From Atrina japonica (taxonomy: Eukaryota; Mollusca; Bivalvia; Pterioida; Pinnidae): a stretch of DNA of 64,000 bases. The stretch lies in NCBI GenBank assembly GCA_030159075.1, contig BROG01000475.1, positions 1 to 64,000 on the forward strand, written 5' to 3'. Positions 1 through 11,245 of this stretch are shown here, piece by piece. The position numbers were made by a program, and so were the translations under genes. How positions within the stretch are numbered: position 1 is the stretch's first letter; each line of letters opens with the position of its first letter. The notes below the pieces were generated by a model. The model ran no database searches. It worked only from the letters and a program-made list of their open reading frames with translations, and was not told the origin of the DNA.

Positions 1-27
1 AAACAAAAAATCAAATCAAAGATACGT
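1..27 (+). mobile_element. SINE family 1 tail cut by the window edge
   Basis: AAACAAAAAATCAAATCAAA matches the A-rich tail at 34502-34522. Only the last bases of the element are inside the window. Confidence 0.45.
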
Positions 28-2204
28 GACAATGATTCTGTTAATATTGCTTATTATTGGTCACCTTTATATGGTTCTGTGGTGTGATCGATTTAGTTTG
101 AATGATAAACACTGAAGAAAAGCAAAATTCCACAAAATTTCCAATTTAAAAGTTAACAAATGACACTAGTACATCATGTGCACATTCTACTTCATCTGGT
201 AAACCAGTGTGAATGGAAACCGTATTTGCATAAAATTTATTCATATTTTTGAATTAACGACCTTTCAAGATGTACTTTAAATTGAATTCTGTCCGCAAAA
301 AGTTATCATATAACACTGAAAAAATATGTAGAATAATTTTCTCATTAATCGCGTGTAGATGATCCCTAACATAATGAAATATAAATGTGTACAAATATGG
401 TTTTATAATATGCACATACCTATCACCCATACAAATAGTTGGACCAGCTCATCGTAACAGGCTTCTAGTGTACAATCATTTGCAAGAGGCATAAGTTTCT
501 TCCTGCGTTTCTAAGCAGAATAAGGGGACGGTCATTTGATTTTTTTTTTTGGGGGGGGGGGCTAGGTTCATATTTGAAATAAAAAAGCAGGACCAGAATT
601 TATGGTGAAAGTAAATCCAGAATCATCAATTTGGAAAAAAAAAGGCAGAATGCAACTGATGAACGAGTCATGTCCAGTTTTGGGAAACACTTAAAGGTTA
701 AATGTAATAAATAAACTGTTATATTCAACAAATATACAAATAATAATAATAATAAAAAACAAATAAGATATAAATGTTTTGGAACAACCAACATGAAACA
801 AGATTGATCATTTTTACCTTCACTTAATGATAAATGATAAAAATAGATAACAAAGTCAAAAAGTCTAAATTAAAAACCACAATTCAAATGGTAGAAAAAC
901 AAAGTCAAAAATTAAGGCAGTGAAAGTTTGAATTCATTATTACTTCTGTATCTTGATTGTTGAATGTACTGATTCAAACTAATGCCATCATCTCGAACAT
1001 TCATGAATTTTAATAAGATTTCACATTAGTAGTTATAGGGTCAGAAGAATTCCATATTCTGAAAATGAATTGCTAATATTTACTTTGATTATAAAGTTTC
1101 ATCTGATATGAAATTATTTTGTGCTATAAAATGATATCCATTCTTAAATATTATATGTGATGAAATATTACTGTCATGTTAATTAACTGAGTTTGCATTT
1201 TATAACAAAATATAGTGTGAAAAAGTTTGATATCTTAGATTTGGTTTGGTAAATTTGTAATTAGATATCATGGTGTCATACTTTTTGTTCCATTTCACTG
1301 TTCCATTCCACTATCAAATAAGTCTTTATACGAGCGTACTGATCTGTTCATATGCAATTTATTATGTATTGTATTGGTGGATCAGAAGGTGGCGTGGGGA
1401 TTACAACCACCATTGAGCATGGTATTTTTCATATATAGAAATGAAGATAAAACACCGTTAGATTCTTTTAACATGGAATGAATTCAGAATCAGCCATATG
1501 TTTTATTAGACAGTATGTTTAGATTTAGTGTGTGTACGCTGGAAAATTGTCTCATAGCTTTTCAGAGCCTCATACAAATGTACACTACTCTTTCAATTAT
1601 GTTTGCTGAAACTCAAATCAATCTGAGAACATAATCTGTCTGTCGTTTTGGTGCATTTGAGATATAATCATTCTCGGATTTGATGTCTGGAACCTGATCA
1701 GAATCATTATTATGCTAAAAATTGAAATAGTACTAGCTTCTTAAGAAAAAATATTACTCTGTAGCCAAATTTATTCTAGGAATCATTGACATTTCTTTTT
1801 ACTCGTTCTAAATTTCATTATTGGCACTGTACAAGTGGACCATACCAAGGATACGAAGAAGATTTTCGTATTTAAAAAGCTTTAACGTTATTGGAAAATG
1901 TATAAAAATAAGGTTGGGGAAATTCACAAATAATTAAATAACAATCTAAATAAATGAACCTTGTCAGGACCGGGATAAATTCTCATTAGTTTTATGTATA
2001 TTTTAAAAAAGACATAGTTATTGATTGTTTTTAATTTTAGACGAAATTATTAAATAAACTAAGCCCATCTTGAATGTTAAATAATGAGCAGTAGGCCCAG
2101 GACTAGGGCGAGGCATACTAAACACAATCAATGGTCCGGAGTAATTACAGCCTAAAACACGCGGTCTAGTATCTGGCGGAATTAATGAGCAGTAGTTGAT
2201 GCAG
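28..2204. other. No recognisable gene
   Basis: AT-rich sequence with a T10-G12 tract at 541-561. The missing signal-peptide exon of the Shisa-like gene may be here, but no candidate stands out. Confidence 0.5.
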
Positions 2205-2415
2205 GATACAATTCTGATAGAAAATAAAGACAATTTCTGATATCAAAACATATTTTTAATATCAGGAAATGATTTTCTGATATAAAACAATCAATTTGTG
2301 ATATCGAAAATTCATTTTCTTTTATATAAAAAAATTCTGATAACAAAAAATGAATTTTTACTATCAAAAAATATTTCCTGATATCAGAAATTCGATTATT
2401 TGATAAAAAAATGAC
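2205..2415. repeat. Degenerate GATATC palindrome array
   Basis: Motifs such as TTCTGATATCAAAA, AATATCAGGAAA, GTGATATCG and CCTGATATCAGAAA recur at about 20-22 bp spacing. It resembles a decayed cousin of the array at 4368, though the spacer sequence differs. Confidence 0.55.
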
Positions 2416-2456
2416 AAGGTGGCCATTATACACAGGTGGTTGCTAAAGTGGGTTTT

Positions 2457-2460
2457 AATA

Positions 2461-2528
<68 letters not shown>

Positions 2529-2531
2529 AAT
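2457..2531. repeat. (TA)n microsatellite
   Basis: Nearly pure TA dinucleotides. Confidence 0.95.
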
Positions 2532-2902
2532 TTCTGTAACAGCTGTTAGCAAGTAAAATTGAAACTAGTTGCAATTTCAAGAGACAAGTTAAAACTGTAA
2601 GGTCTTTATATAATAATAATAAAATTTACTAAATTCAGAATGGCATAAGTAAGCTACAATTTTAAAATTTGTCTTTGAGTCTTCTCCGGTATCATGTTGG
2701 GAAAAGTAAATCTGATAGTGTCGTAAGTACAGTATTACACAGATATCATATATAATTATACATTGTTTATACACAGATATCATATATAATTATATATACG
2801 CAGATATAATATATCATTACATAATTGTTGTCTGGTATTTGCGATTGACATTGCCTTTGTTTCTTAAGTTTTACATTCAATTATTTATTGTACTTTTTTC
2901 AG

Positions 2903-3026
2903 CGGAGGCTGTCGTGTGTTATTCAGATAGCCTTTGTTTGAGTGGTTACTATTGCTGTAAAGGTACCATCTGGTGTTGTCCAACAGCATACATTTGCACC
3001 GGAACGTCAACATGTCTTAGTCTTGG
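2903..3026 (+). CDS. Shisa-like gene, Cys-rich ectodomain exon
   Basis: The acceptor is a pyrimidine tract ending TTTTTTCAG at 2902 and the donor is GTACGT at 3027. The exon encodes EAVVCYSDSLCLSG through TCLSLG, in phase 2 in and phase 2 out. The hydrophobic reading frame just upstream (from a TTG at 2839) is the translated pyrimidine tract of the intron and is not the signal peptide. Confidence 0.75.
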
Positions 3027-6000
3027 GTACGTATCATGTTGTATAATCACAGTTCCGTGTTATAAAATACAGTTTCATGTTATATAATTCACAGTTTCAT
3101 GTTACATAGTTTACAGTTTCATGTTTTATGATGCACTTTCATGTTGTACAATTCACAGTTTCATATTATATAATACAGTTTCTTGTCATATAATTCACAA
3201 TTTCATGTAATGTAATAGAGTTTCCAGTTTCCAGTCAAAGCATAAAATTCTCCATATTTTGTTCTTAACATATCACATATACACATATGATGTCACGTTC
3301 AAGTTTTTAGGGAATAGTTATATTCTTGGTTTTTTTACGTTACAGGGTAATTATTGGACCTATTGTAGCTGCCGTGGTGGTTGTCATCATCATTGTCCTC
3401 TGCTGTGTGCGACAGCGTAAGTGTTACCTGTATCAATTTACCTTTAACAATCAAAGAGTCTTATGATTTTCTTATGATTTTTTTCTGTTGGAAAATACCA
3501 TTTATTTCATTGTTTTGAATTGCATCTCTAGTTCAGATATATGGGGTGAAAAAAAGTTTAACCGTCGAAGTAGCTTTATGAGTTGACGATATAAACTGAC
3601 AAAAAATGACGAATTACTAGCATTTTGCCATACAAATAATAATGATAATAATAATAATAATAATAGTAATAAACGCACTCTAATTTCACAAAATTTTGGC
3701 CCCTTATATAGATATTGTCGTCTTGATAAAGGCCACGTGGCCGCAAAATTGTGAATTTAGAGTGTATTCATTTTTTTTACATAGCGATACTTCTCTATTT
3801 TATTGGAATAATTAGCATTTTGATTGTTTGTTTTTTAGCCACATTATTATTCAAACTTTGTTTAAAAATGATAAGATATCTTGAAACTCATCAAAATCAT
3901 TACCAAAACCACAAATTTATGCGAAACAACACTTAACTCTATATTAGACACTTTAAATTCATTTTCAATATTGGGTTTTGCCGCAACGCAGTCGCAAAAG
4001 GCAAATATGATAGATCTTATTTGCCGGCGGCTGCGTGAAGATTTGTAACAGTACAAAGTTGAGATTTTGTATTTCTCTATAATGCAACATAGTAAATCAA
4101 CATAACTGAGCATGTAAATAATAAAGTGTACAACATCATCTAGGATTAGTATTTTGATTTTTGTTTTCCGCCACACTCAACAATTTTTATATGGTGGTGG
4201 TCAATTTTAATGGTGGAGGAGAGAACACGGTTACAACGTACCTGGGAAGAGACCACCGGCCTTCAACAAGTAAACTGACAAACTTCCTCACAAAAAGCAT
4301 AGGTTTAAAATTAAATGGATGCTACATGAAAACTATGGGGCGCCGTTTTACTTTGTAATACCAGTTTGTGACATCACTCTTTCGAATAGGTGATATCACT
4401 TATTGAATAAGTGATATCACCTTTTCGAATGAATAATATCACCAATTGGAATACCGAATAAATGATATCACCTATTCCAGTAAGTGATATCTCCTATTTG
4501 AAAGAGTAATATCACTTATTCGAAAAAGTGATATCACTTATTCGTTTTTATAAATGATATCACTTATTCGTATAAGTGATATCACTTATTTGTAGAAGTG
4601 ATATCACTCTTTCGAATAGGTAATATCACTCTTTCATATAGGAGATATCACTTTATACGAATAAGTGATATCATTTATAAAAACGAATAAGTGAAATCAC
4701 CTTTTCGTATAAGTAATATCACTCTTTCGAATAGGTGATATCACTCTTTCATATAGGAGATATCACCTATTCGAATAAGTGATATCACCTATTCAAATAG
4801 GTGATATCACTTAACAAAACGATATCACTCATTCGAATAAGTGATATTGCTTAAAAAGTAAAAACCTTATTGCTCACCGTTTCTTCCATAAATGTAGATC
4901 TGCAGTGAATATCACTAGGCCTATATCTATGGAAGAACAAAGTGGAAAGGACGATATTACGGTATCGTGATAAAGGCGCAGCGCTGCAGAATCGGAATCA
5001 TCTCACGTGTCTGTTGTTGGATTTGTACAGAGTTCAGCATTCAAAGGAGACAGAGCCGCCGAAACCATACCACCGACTCCTGTCATTATGTACTAGAGTC
5101 CGATTTCCGCCTAAGATTGATTTTAAAGTAGTTGAACTTAAAACACCCTATATAATTCTTCGGACCAAATGTAAGTAAACAAAAAACATAAATAATTTAT
5201 AATGCCCAAGATGACACAAGTCATATTTTTGTTAGACCCTGAAATATATTTTGTTTTTGTGCAGGAAGCATTCATGGAATTGATTCATAATTGATATCAC
5301 ATATTCGAATAGGTGATATCACTTTACAAAACGAATAGGTGATATCACTTTACAAAACGAATAGGTGATATCACTTAGTCGAATAAGTGATATCACTTAT
5401 TCGAGTAGGTGATATCACTCATTCATTTAAATATGTGATATCTTTCATTCGAATAGGTGATATCACTCATTCGAAGAGGTGATATCACTCATTTGTATAA
5501 GTGATATCAATTAAGAATTTATAAAAGTGATATCACCTATTCGCATAAGTGATGTCACCTATTCGAATGAGTGATATCTCCTATTCGAATAAGTGATATC
5601 ACCTATTCGAAAGAGTGAAATCACTAACTGGTATTAGAAAGTAAAACGGCACCCCATAGAAAACTTCAGTGTTCTAGTCTGCAAACTAAAGTTTAAGTAT
5701 GAGGTTAACTTCGCGATATCACCTTTTCGTATAAGTGATATCACTCTTTCGAATAGGTGATATCACTCTTTCAAATAGGAGATATCACTTTATACGTTTT
5801 TATAGGTGATATCACCTATTCGAATAAGTGATATCACCTCAGTCACCCGCATATGGAGTTTATATTTCACAAATGATCCGATATGCCAGGGCGTACACAA
5901 CATATGAAGATTTCATATACAGAGGTAAACTACTCACTGACAAATTATTGACACAGGGATATCGAAAACCGCGTTTAATGTCAACGTTCCTCAAATTTTA

Positions 6001-8342
6001 TGGTCGGTATAATAGTCTTGTTTGCGACTACTCTGTTTCACTAAGTGAAATGTTGAGTTGCCTTTTCGTTGGCGGTTGTTGAGACGTCTGTACCAATTGT
6101 GACGAGGATACACTCCTCACTTGTTTCATTGGACTTGACTGTGGACTCACTTGGGATGCTTACTCCTCCATGGCACCTGATCCCACCTCTTGGTTTCCAG
6201 AGGTCCGTGTTTGTCCATTTTTACCGGATTTGTATCTATATCCTGGACATTCTATTGATTTATACTTTGGTATCTGAAATTTTTATATTCTTCAATGTAT
6301 AGTGAAGTGTTATATCTAAAACGTTTTTTAAACTTCCAATATTTATTACTCACTAATGAGGGCGTTAAGATTTGAAATGTTCCCCAGAGTTATATATGTA
6401 TCCTGGACATCCTGGAGATTTATACTTTGGTATCTGAGATTTTTATAGGCAACTTTTAAGCATGTCCAATGTCGAAATAAATTTGAGTTTGCTGCACGTC
6501 TTGCAGTGACAGTGAAATTAAATATATTAAAGATTTTTTTATATTTCAGTTTCCTGTGTGGTTTTGTTACTTTCACCAATGATGATTTGCGCATATATGA
6601 ATAATACTCTATAACTCTTCATGTTTTTACTTATAGCAGAACTTTATCATCTGCTTACATTAACCATAACAAGTGAATATTTTTTTATCTCTATTGGCAA
6701 ACAATTACAGCAAAAATCTTGCTATTCTGCCTGTTCAATCCAAAATTGAGGGGTTTGGTGATAAGCTGAAAACTTATATGAAATTATAGGAAAAAACGAT
6801 AAAAGTGGACTTTTAAATATTGTGGCGTAAAGTGAGGTGGTAAATGAGGGGCAATATAACTGTATTTACTGTATCTTATCAAATGTATTTCAAAAACCAT
6901 CAACATATATACAGATAGCTAATTTATAATCGCAAGGATGTTTAGGAGAGAGTATACAAATCTGGTGAAATCTGGTGACAGAAATGGACTTCTGGAAATC
7001 CAGAAGTGGGATCAGGTGTCATGGAGGAGTAAGCATCCCGTGTTGACCGGTTTACACTTGCACTAATGAATGGAGTTTAACTGTCAATACTGATATTCAG
7101 AAATACTATTAATTTGAATAAATAATAATATTTAAAAGACATATGATAAAAATCCTTGAGAAAAAGTAAAGCAATTCACTCCTCTAGGAATGTTATTTAA
7201 TTACAATGGGGACTTCATCATTCAGACTCAAACAAATTGCAATCCACTGTACTTTGGCAATTTTAATTTTAACACAGAAACTGTGTTAGCAGTTATTGAC
7301 ACGTATACTAAAAGTACAATTAACTTGAATTTTAACACAGAAATTATGCGCGCAGTTTAGACACTTATACCAAATGTTTTATACATTAGAATACATTATG
7401 CAGCTGAAATATCGGGTTTCTATAAATATCCTGATATAGGAATTATGTACATTATACTTCGTAAAGGTATATTTTAACTTTTTCTCGTCAACATTTCAGC
7501 TTCTATCTAACCTATAGCGTTTAGTTTCACAGCTGAGCTAGCATTTTCAGGATAAGGAATCCAATGATAATAAATAAGCTAGATTAAACCACAAACTGCT
7601 ATAATGTAACAAAATGAACGTATTGATAGTTTTCACGTATGCACATTATATGTACACAAGTATACGTAGGTGTATGTGCACTTGTAAATCATATATCATT
7701 GTGCTTACGATGATCGAGTAATGTTAAGTATGCAAGATCCATATTTATCGTTTAGTGTTTATAAAGTGACATTGAAATGACAAAAGATGTGTTTTCCTAT
7801 GCTATGCTAGGTAATATTAACTGCTGAACCCTTGAATAGTGTAGAAATGGCAAATAAATGACAAGGTGCGCGCGCGCAAACACACACACGCATGTATGTA
7901 TGTATGTAATGTATGTATGTATCTATGTATGTATGTATGTATGTATGTATGTATGTTACGCGATTTAGTATTTAGTATACTCACGGTTAATCTTTCTGTC
8001 ACGCACGCACACACACAATTTTATCTTTTCTGCACCTGCAATTAGTGACTAAAATATTCAAAGTATTGGTTTTATGATTAATACACAAATACATATATTT
8101 TATCCATCTGTTTTATAGGTAGAGCGAGACAGCAACAACAACAACAACAACAACAAACAGTCATTATGCAGAATTACCCAGGACAACAAACCGGTTATCC
8201 TTTAGTACAGCAAGGTTATCCTGCACCACAACCTGGTTATCCTGCACCACAACCAGGCTATGCAGCACCCCAACCAGGCTATCCAGCACCCCAACCAGGA
8301 AATCCTCAACAACCACCCACTTATACAAATCAAAAATATTAA
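2903..8342 (+). CDS. Shisa/WBP1/VOPP1-like Cys-rich single-pass membrane protein (5' exon missing)
   Basis: Three splice-compatible exons (2903-3026, 3346-3416, 8119-8342) join in frame to give about 139 residues. The order is a short Cys-rich ectodomain (ten Cys in about 40 residues, including CC pairs in YYCCKG and IWCCP), a hydrophobic segment IIGPIVAAVVVVIIIVLCCV as transmembrane helix, a basic stop-transfer RQRRAR, a run of nine Gln (CAG plus eight CAA), four PGY/APQ repeats and a C-terminal PPTY. Cys-rich domain, one helix and a proline-rich tail with a PPxY WW-binding motif is the plan of the STMC6 group (Shisa, WBP1, VOPP1, CYYR1), whose members act as adaptors in ER, Golgi or endosomal trafficking. 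Function here is inferred from architecture only. The exon begins in codon phase 2, so the signal-peptide exon lies upstream; I could not identify it in 1-2902. AATAAA lies at 8344-8349, almost touching the stop codon. Confidence 0.78.
3040..3240. repeat. Diverged tandem repeat in intron 2 of the Shisa-like gene
   Basis: Eight or so copies of ACAGTTTCATGTTATATAAT with spacing of roughly 23-27 bp. Confidence 0.8.
3346..3416 (+). CDS. Shisa-like gene, transmembrane exon
   Basis: The acceptor TTACAG ends at 3345 and the donor GTAAGTG begins at 3417. All 71 bases encode the single transmembrane helix and the first basic residue after it. It joins the preceding exon through a GG/G glycine codon and the next through a C/GT arginine codon. 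Confidence 0.8.
3672..3770. repeat. Short foldback in intron 3 of the Shisa-like gene
   Basis: CGCACTCTAATTTCACAAAA and its counterpart TTGTGAATTTAGAGTGTATT form arms of about 28 bp around GGCCACGTGGCC. The CACGTG core resembles ends of Penelope-like elements, but no coding part is present. Confidence 0.6.
4155..4300 (-). mobile_element. 5'-truncated SINE, family 1, minus strand
   Basis: The reverse complement carries GGCCGGTGGTCTCTTCCCAG, TCTCCTCCACCATTAAAATT and GTGGCGGAAAAC but no tRNA-like head. It lies just left of the palindrome-array element. Confidence 0.75.
4368..4860. repeat. 22-bp palindromic tandem array, left block
   Basis: About 22 units of GTGATATCAC followed by YTATTCGAATAR. 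Each half is itself a palindrome, so the array is near-identical on both strands and can fold at every unit. Variants include CTCTTTCGAATAG and TATACGAATAA. Confidence 0.9.
4860..5289. other. Unique core of the palindrome-array element
   Basis: About 430 bp without the 22-bp motif. It contains a 78-codon plus-strand frame (4942-5178, MERTILRYRDKGAALQ...) followed by TGTAAGTAA, a donor-like string. I recognise no domain. It may be captured host sequence or the remnant of the autonomous element. Confidence 0.4.
5290..5640. repeat. 22-bp palindromic tandem array, right block
   Basis: About 16 units of the same GTGATATCAC/ATTCGAAT type, running into the right TIR at 5620-5656. Confidence 0.9.
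5715..5843. repeat. 22-bp palindromic tandem array, third block outside the TIR element
   Basis: About six further units lie beyond the right TIR and fuse directly to the retroelement relic at 5846. This is either a second truncated copy or a rearranged end. Confidence 0.8.
5846..6300 (+). pseudogene. Reverse-transcriptase-type retroelement C-terminal relic
   Basis: The frame reads SPAYGVYISQMIRYARAY, TTYEDFIYRGKLLTDKLLTQ and FLKFYGRYNSLV. I recall this ending from long RT-containing proteins common in bivalve and coral genomes; the exact superfamily is uncertain. The non-coding tail includes CTTACTCCTCCATGGCACCT and CAGAGGTCCGTGTTTG, which recurs elsewhere in the window. A second copy lies at 55150-55580. 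A 60-bp part of the tail (TATACTTTGGTATCTGA) is duplicated at 6395-6450. Confidence 0.6.
7000..7050 (-). repeat. Retroelement tail fragment
   Basis: Reverse-complement match to the tail motif: GGGATCAGGTGTCATGGAGG followed by AGTAAGCATCCC. Confidence 0.5.
7890..7956. repeat. (ATGT)n microsatellite
   Basis: ATGTATGTATGT repeats preceded by a CA/CG tract, in intron 3 of the Shisa-like gene. Confidence 0.9.
8119..8342 (+). CDS. Shisa-like gene, Gln/Pro/Tyr-rich cytoplasmic tail exon
   Basis: The acceptor TTTTATAG ends at 8118 and the stop is TAA at 8340-8342. It encodes RARQ, nine Gln, then tandem GYPAPQP-type repeats ending PPTYTNQKY. Tyrosine and proline dominate. The PPTY is a canonical PPxY motif for WW-domain (for example NEDD4-type) partners. 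The CAA run is a potentially length-variable coding microsatellite. Confidence 0.8.
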
Positions 8343-10677
8343 CAATAAATATGATATGTGGTTACATATGTAAAAGTGGACGCCAGAATTTACTGTAGAA
8401 ATACATTTGTATACATATTAGTTTGTAGCTTCTCTTGTTATACTAAAGACTCATAGTTTTTATACAGTTACAAATAGTAAACTTTAGAGGAACGTACTAT
8501 TACATGTATATGTAAACTATATCATGTTTGCTACTGTCGTCCATGTTTAGACTAAGATGGTCTTCATCAAAACAAGTGGGATATATATTAGTAAACATTC
8601 CCTGGTATAACATTAATCTTTTGATTTTGTCACTGTATGTTTAACAAGTAAAATGGTATCAGGATCACTTTTTCATACAGATATTGCAATCATTACCTGT
8701 GCGTGCCCAGTTGCAGCGCTCGAAGTTGTTGAGCAAATATTCCTGTTTTTATTCGGATCTGGAATACATGTATTCCGACATGGTTCTCACTGATACGCAT
8801 TGTTCTGTCAAGCACGTTATTCGGACTGAACGATGTAATTTAAATGAAATTAAAACTAAGGTCCGTACAGTGTATAGTATACGGTCTACAAGATCTAGGC
8901 TGCAGTGCTTATGACTCATTTGGACTGGCCTAAATCATTGATTTACAAAAGAGTCTATTCTTTGTCAGGGGTCGATGAGTTAGTCACAGATATTTAATTA
9001 CGTTTACAATTTTCAGAGACTACTGGTGAGCAATTGACCTATCGTCAAATGCACGACACGGCACCTTTTTGCAAACTTTTCAGTTATGACTATTAAATAG
9101 CCCATCAAGCACTTGTGACTATGACATCACAATCGAATGATATAAAAAAGCACATTGACATCCATGTGACCGACGCAATTGTGGTACGTCGGTAATCAAA
9201 ATCAAATCAAGATCAAAATAAACATCTATCAAACTGACAGAGATGTCCATTTTTTGTTCTAGAGTCTCTTCTGTTTACGATTATATATACATTGATTATG
9301 AGTGTTTTACAGGATAATCCAAATAAATAAATATAGAAATAGATAAAGAAATTGTGCATTTTACTATTCCCTTTAGTGGAAATGACTAATGTAAGTTATC
9401 AAAGTTATACATATAACATACTATTTACCAAAGTTCATTGGAGATGATGACAACTTGGAGATGATGGTGTCTGTGATGTCAATGACTGTCACGGATGTTA
9501 AAAGAAGTTTGTTATTGAATTATGAAATATCAATACATTTAAAACACAATCCATATTTATACAACCATATATACTTAATGTAATAACACGAGATATAACC
9601 ATCAACCTTTGGATTAATATTACTTTGTTCTTTTTGTGTTTTACACGTTTTTACTGTATTGTCTGTGTTGCTATTTTATATTTTTCTTTTTTGTAAGTTT
9701 GTTTACACCTGGTGTATGGTTTTTTATGTACCCACTTTATTCGCTGCTAAATCATTTAGTCATGCTCGACGTAAAACTCAAGAACATAAATATGACCCAA
9801 AATGATTATATTTTGTTGTTGTTTTAAGCAATTCAAACATTCTACGGATGTATGATAAAAAACCTGTACAAAGGAAAGAACATATTGGCCGTCTGCAAGT
9901 TATCGGCAAACTTCTTTTCATCGGGTTGAACCTGCATTGACGAGAAACTATGTAGTTCAAAGTGCATTATTCTAAACACATTAATTTTGGAGCTGGACAT
10001 GTTTTATATTGACAATGAATTGTAAATAATGAAGAAAAATATAGTTTATTTGTTTAAAAAGCTTCAGAAATATGACAAAATGTTTGAGTACCATTTAACA
10101 CCATTCTCAACGAATATATCCACTTTTACAGGGAAATCATAAATGCAAGGGTCCATGTTTTATGGATTGAAATTGAAGGCTACATCGTAATACAATTAAC
10201 CCTCTGAAAAAGTTAATGTCTAAATACGTCATGAATACAATTCGGCTGTACTGTTTTACTTCGGTCAGAACGAAAATTAGGAAAACTAACAGGAAGAGTG
10301 TTTACAAATACTGACAGAAATCTAAATTTAGAATTCTTAAAACATGTGAGACGAACCTAATATCACCTTACTTTTTTACGCTAATCTTTTATTTGAGCAA
10401 TCGATTACAGTGCTGTGTTTGTTGTGAAATGTACACCCCTGTATATTAATATCGATAATCAACTGTCATTTGGGGTAGATTAGACACGTATCAAGCTGTG
10501 CCTTCAATCTCTTTCTACAAGGTGATCTGTACTTTTTCCTGTAACATGAAATGTCGGTTACAACGAAGAAAAAGGAAGAATGACATTAATCAATAGGTCC
10601 CCAACATTATAAAAATATAGATACTGAGTGTAAATTGTAAAATGCCACAAACAAAACACAAACATAGTGGAATTAGG

Positions 10678-10740
10678 ACAGATACATATTTCTGGAAAAT
10701 CTGTAAGTGGAATCATGTGTTTTGGAAGAGTCGATCTATA
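10678..10740 (-). repeat. Degraded retroelement tail fragment
   Basis: TTTCTGGAAAATCTGTAAGT followed by GGAATCATGTGTTTTGGAAG resembles the reverse complement of the tail motif. Confidence 0.3.
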
Positions 10741-10992
10741 TTTAACATGGTTAGTTACTCTACCATTTTCGGTGGCTTACTAGTAAAGTCAAAGTAATAA
10801 AATAACATTTGAGCTTGAGTAAACTAATTGGTGGGACCCTACATGTCACGAAAGTACTTTTGACAATCGATCTCCACCAACAAGAATCTTGATATGGAAT
10901 ATTACCTGGCATTTTAAGCAATTAATTTTTATTCTTTTTTTCATAAAAATACATGCACTTAAAATTCTTCAACAACTGTACCTTTGAAAATG

Positions 10993-10993
<1 letters not shown>

Positions 10994-11057
<64 letters not shown>

Positions 11058-11060
11058 TAT
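10994..11060. repeat. (TA)n microsatellite
   Basis: Pure TA dinucleotides directly upstream of a truncated family 2 SINE. Confidence 0.95.
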
Positions 11061-11074
11061 AATGTACATGTGTG

Positions 11075-11245
11075 ACAGGAAAACCGAGGCCCTGTATCAC
11101 TATGGATGTCGGCACTTTAAAGAAACCTCACTACACAAAGGCCATAATTGCCAAGCACAGGCCAAAATTTGAAGTCATTCATCGGCATTTACTGACGTCT
11201 CCATATGAATAAAAGTTTCTTGATTGGGACGTTAAACAACATATA
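11075..11245 (+). mobile_element. 5'-truncated SINE, family 2
   Basis: AAAACCGAGGCCCTGTATCA, GGCCAAAATTTGAAGTCATT, CTGACGTCTCCATATGAATA and GGGACGTTAAACAAC match the body and tail of the SINE at 27209. The head is absent. A (TA)n tract lies directly 5'. Confidence 0.82.

Larger units (their letters stand above)
4336..5656. mobile_element. TIR element built from a 22-bp double-palindrome satellite
   Basis: The left end (TGGGGCGCCGTTTTAC..., from 4336) and the right end (the reverse complement TGGGGTGCCGTTTTAC..., ending 5656) are matching terminal inverted repeats of about 38 bp, each flanked by TA (4334-4335 and 5657-5658), consistent with a Tc1/mariner-type target duplication. An outer AAAA on both sides is an alternative. 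Inside, each TIR runs into a tandem array (about 4368-4860 and 5290-5640) with a unique core between. No transposase is visible, so it is non-autonomous. It lies in intron 3 of the Shisa-like gene. Confidence 0.8.

Noticed and set aside
2839..2902. Hydrophobic N-terminal extension of the Shisa-like exon as its signal peptide
   Set aside because: It starts with TTG, and the stretch is the pyrimidine-rich end of an intron finishing TTTTTTCAG; the real signal exon must be upstream.
4368..5843. CRISPR-like array
   Set aside because: Units are contiguous 22-bp tandem repeats with no unique spacers, bounded by TIRs in a eukaryotic intron.
9100..9240. TATAAAAAA upstream of a possible promoter
   Set aside because: No coding exon follows within reach; AT-rich background makes such strings common.
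10984..11172. ORF over the TA tract
   Set aside because: The frame is translated (TA)n followed by a truncated SINE.
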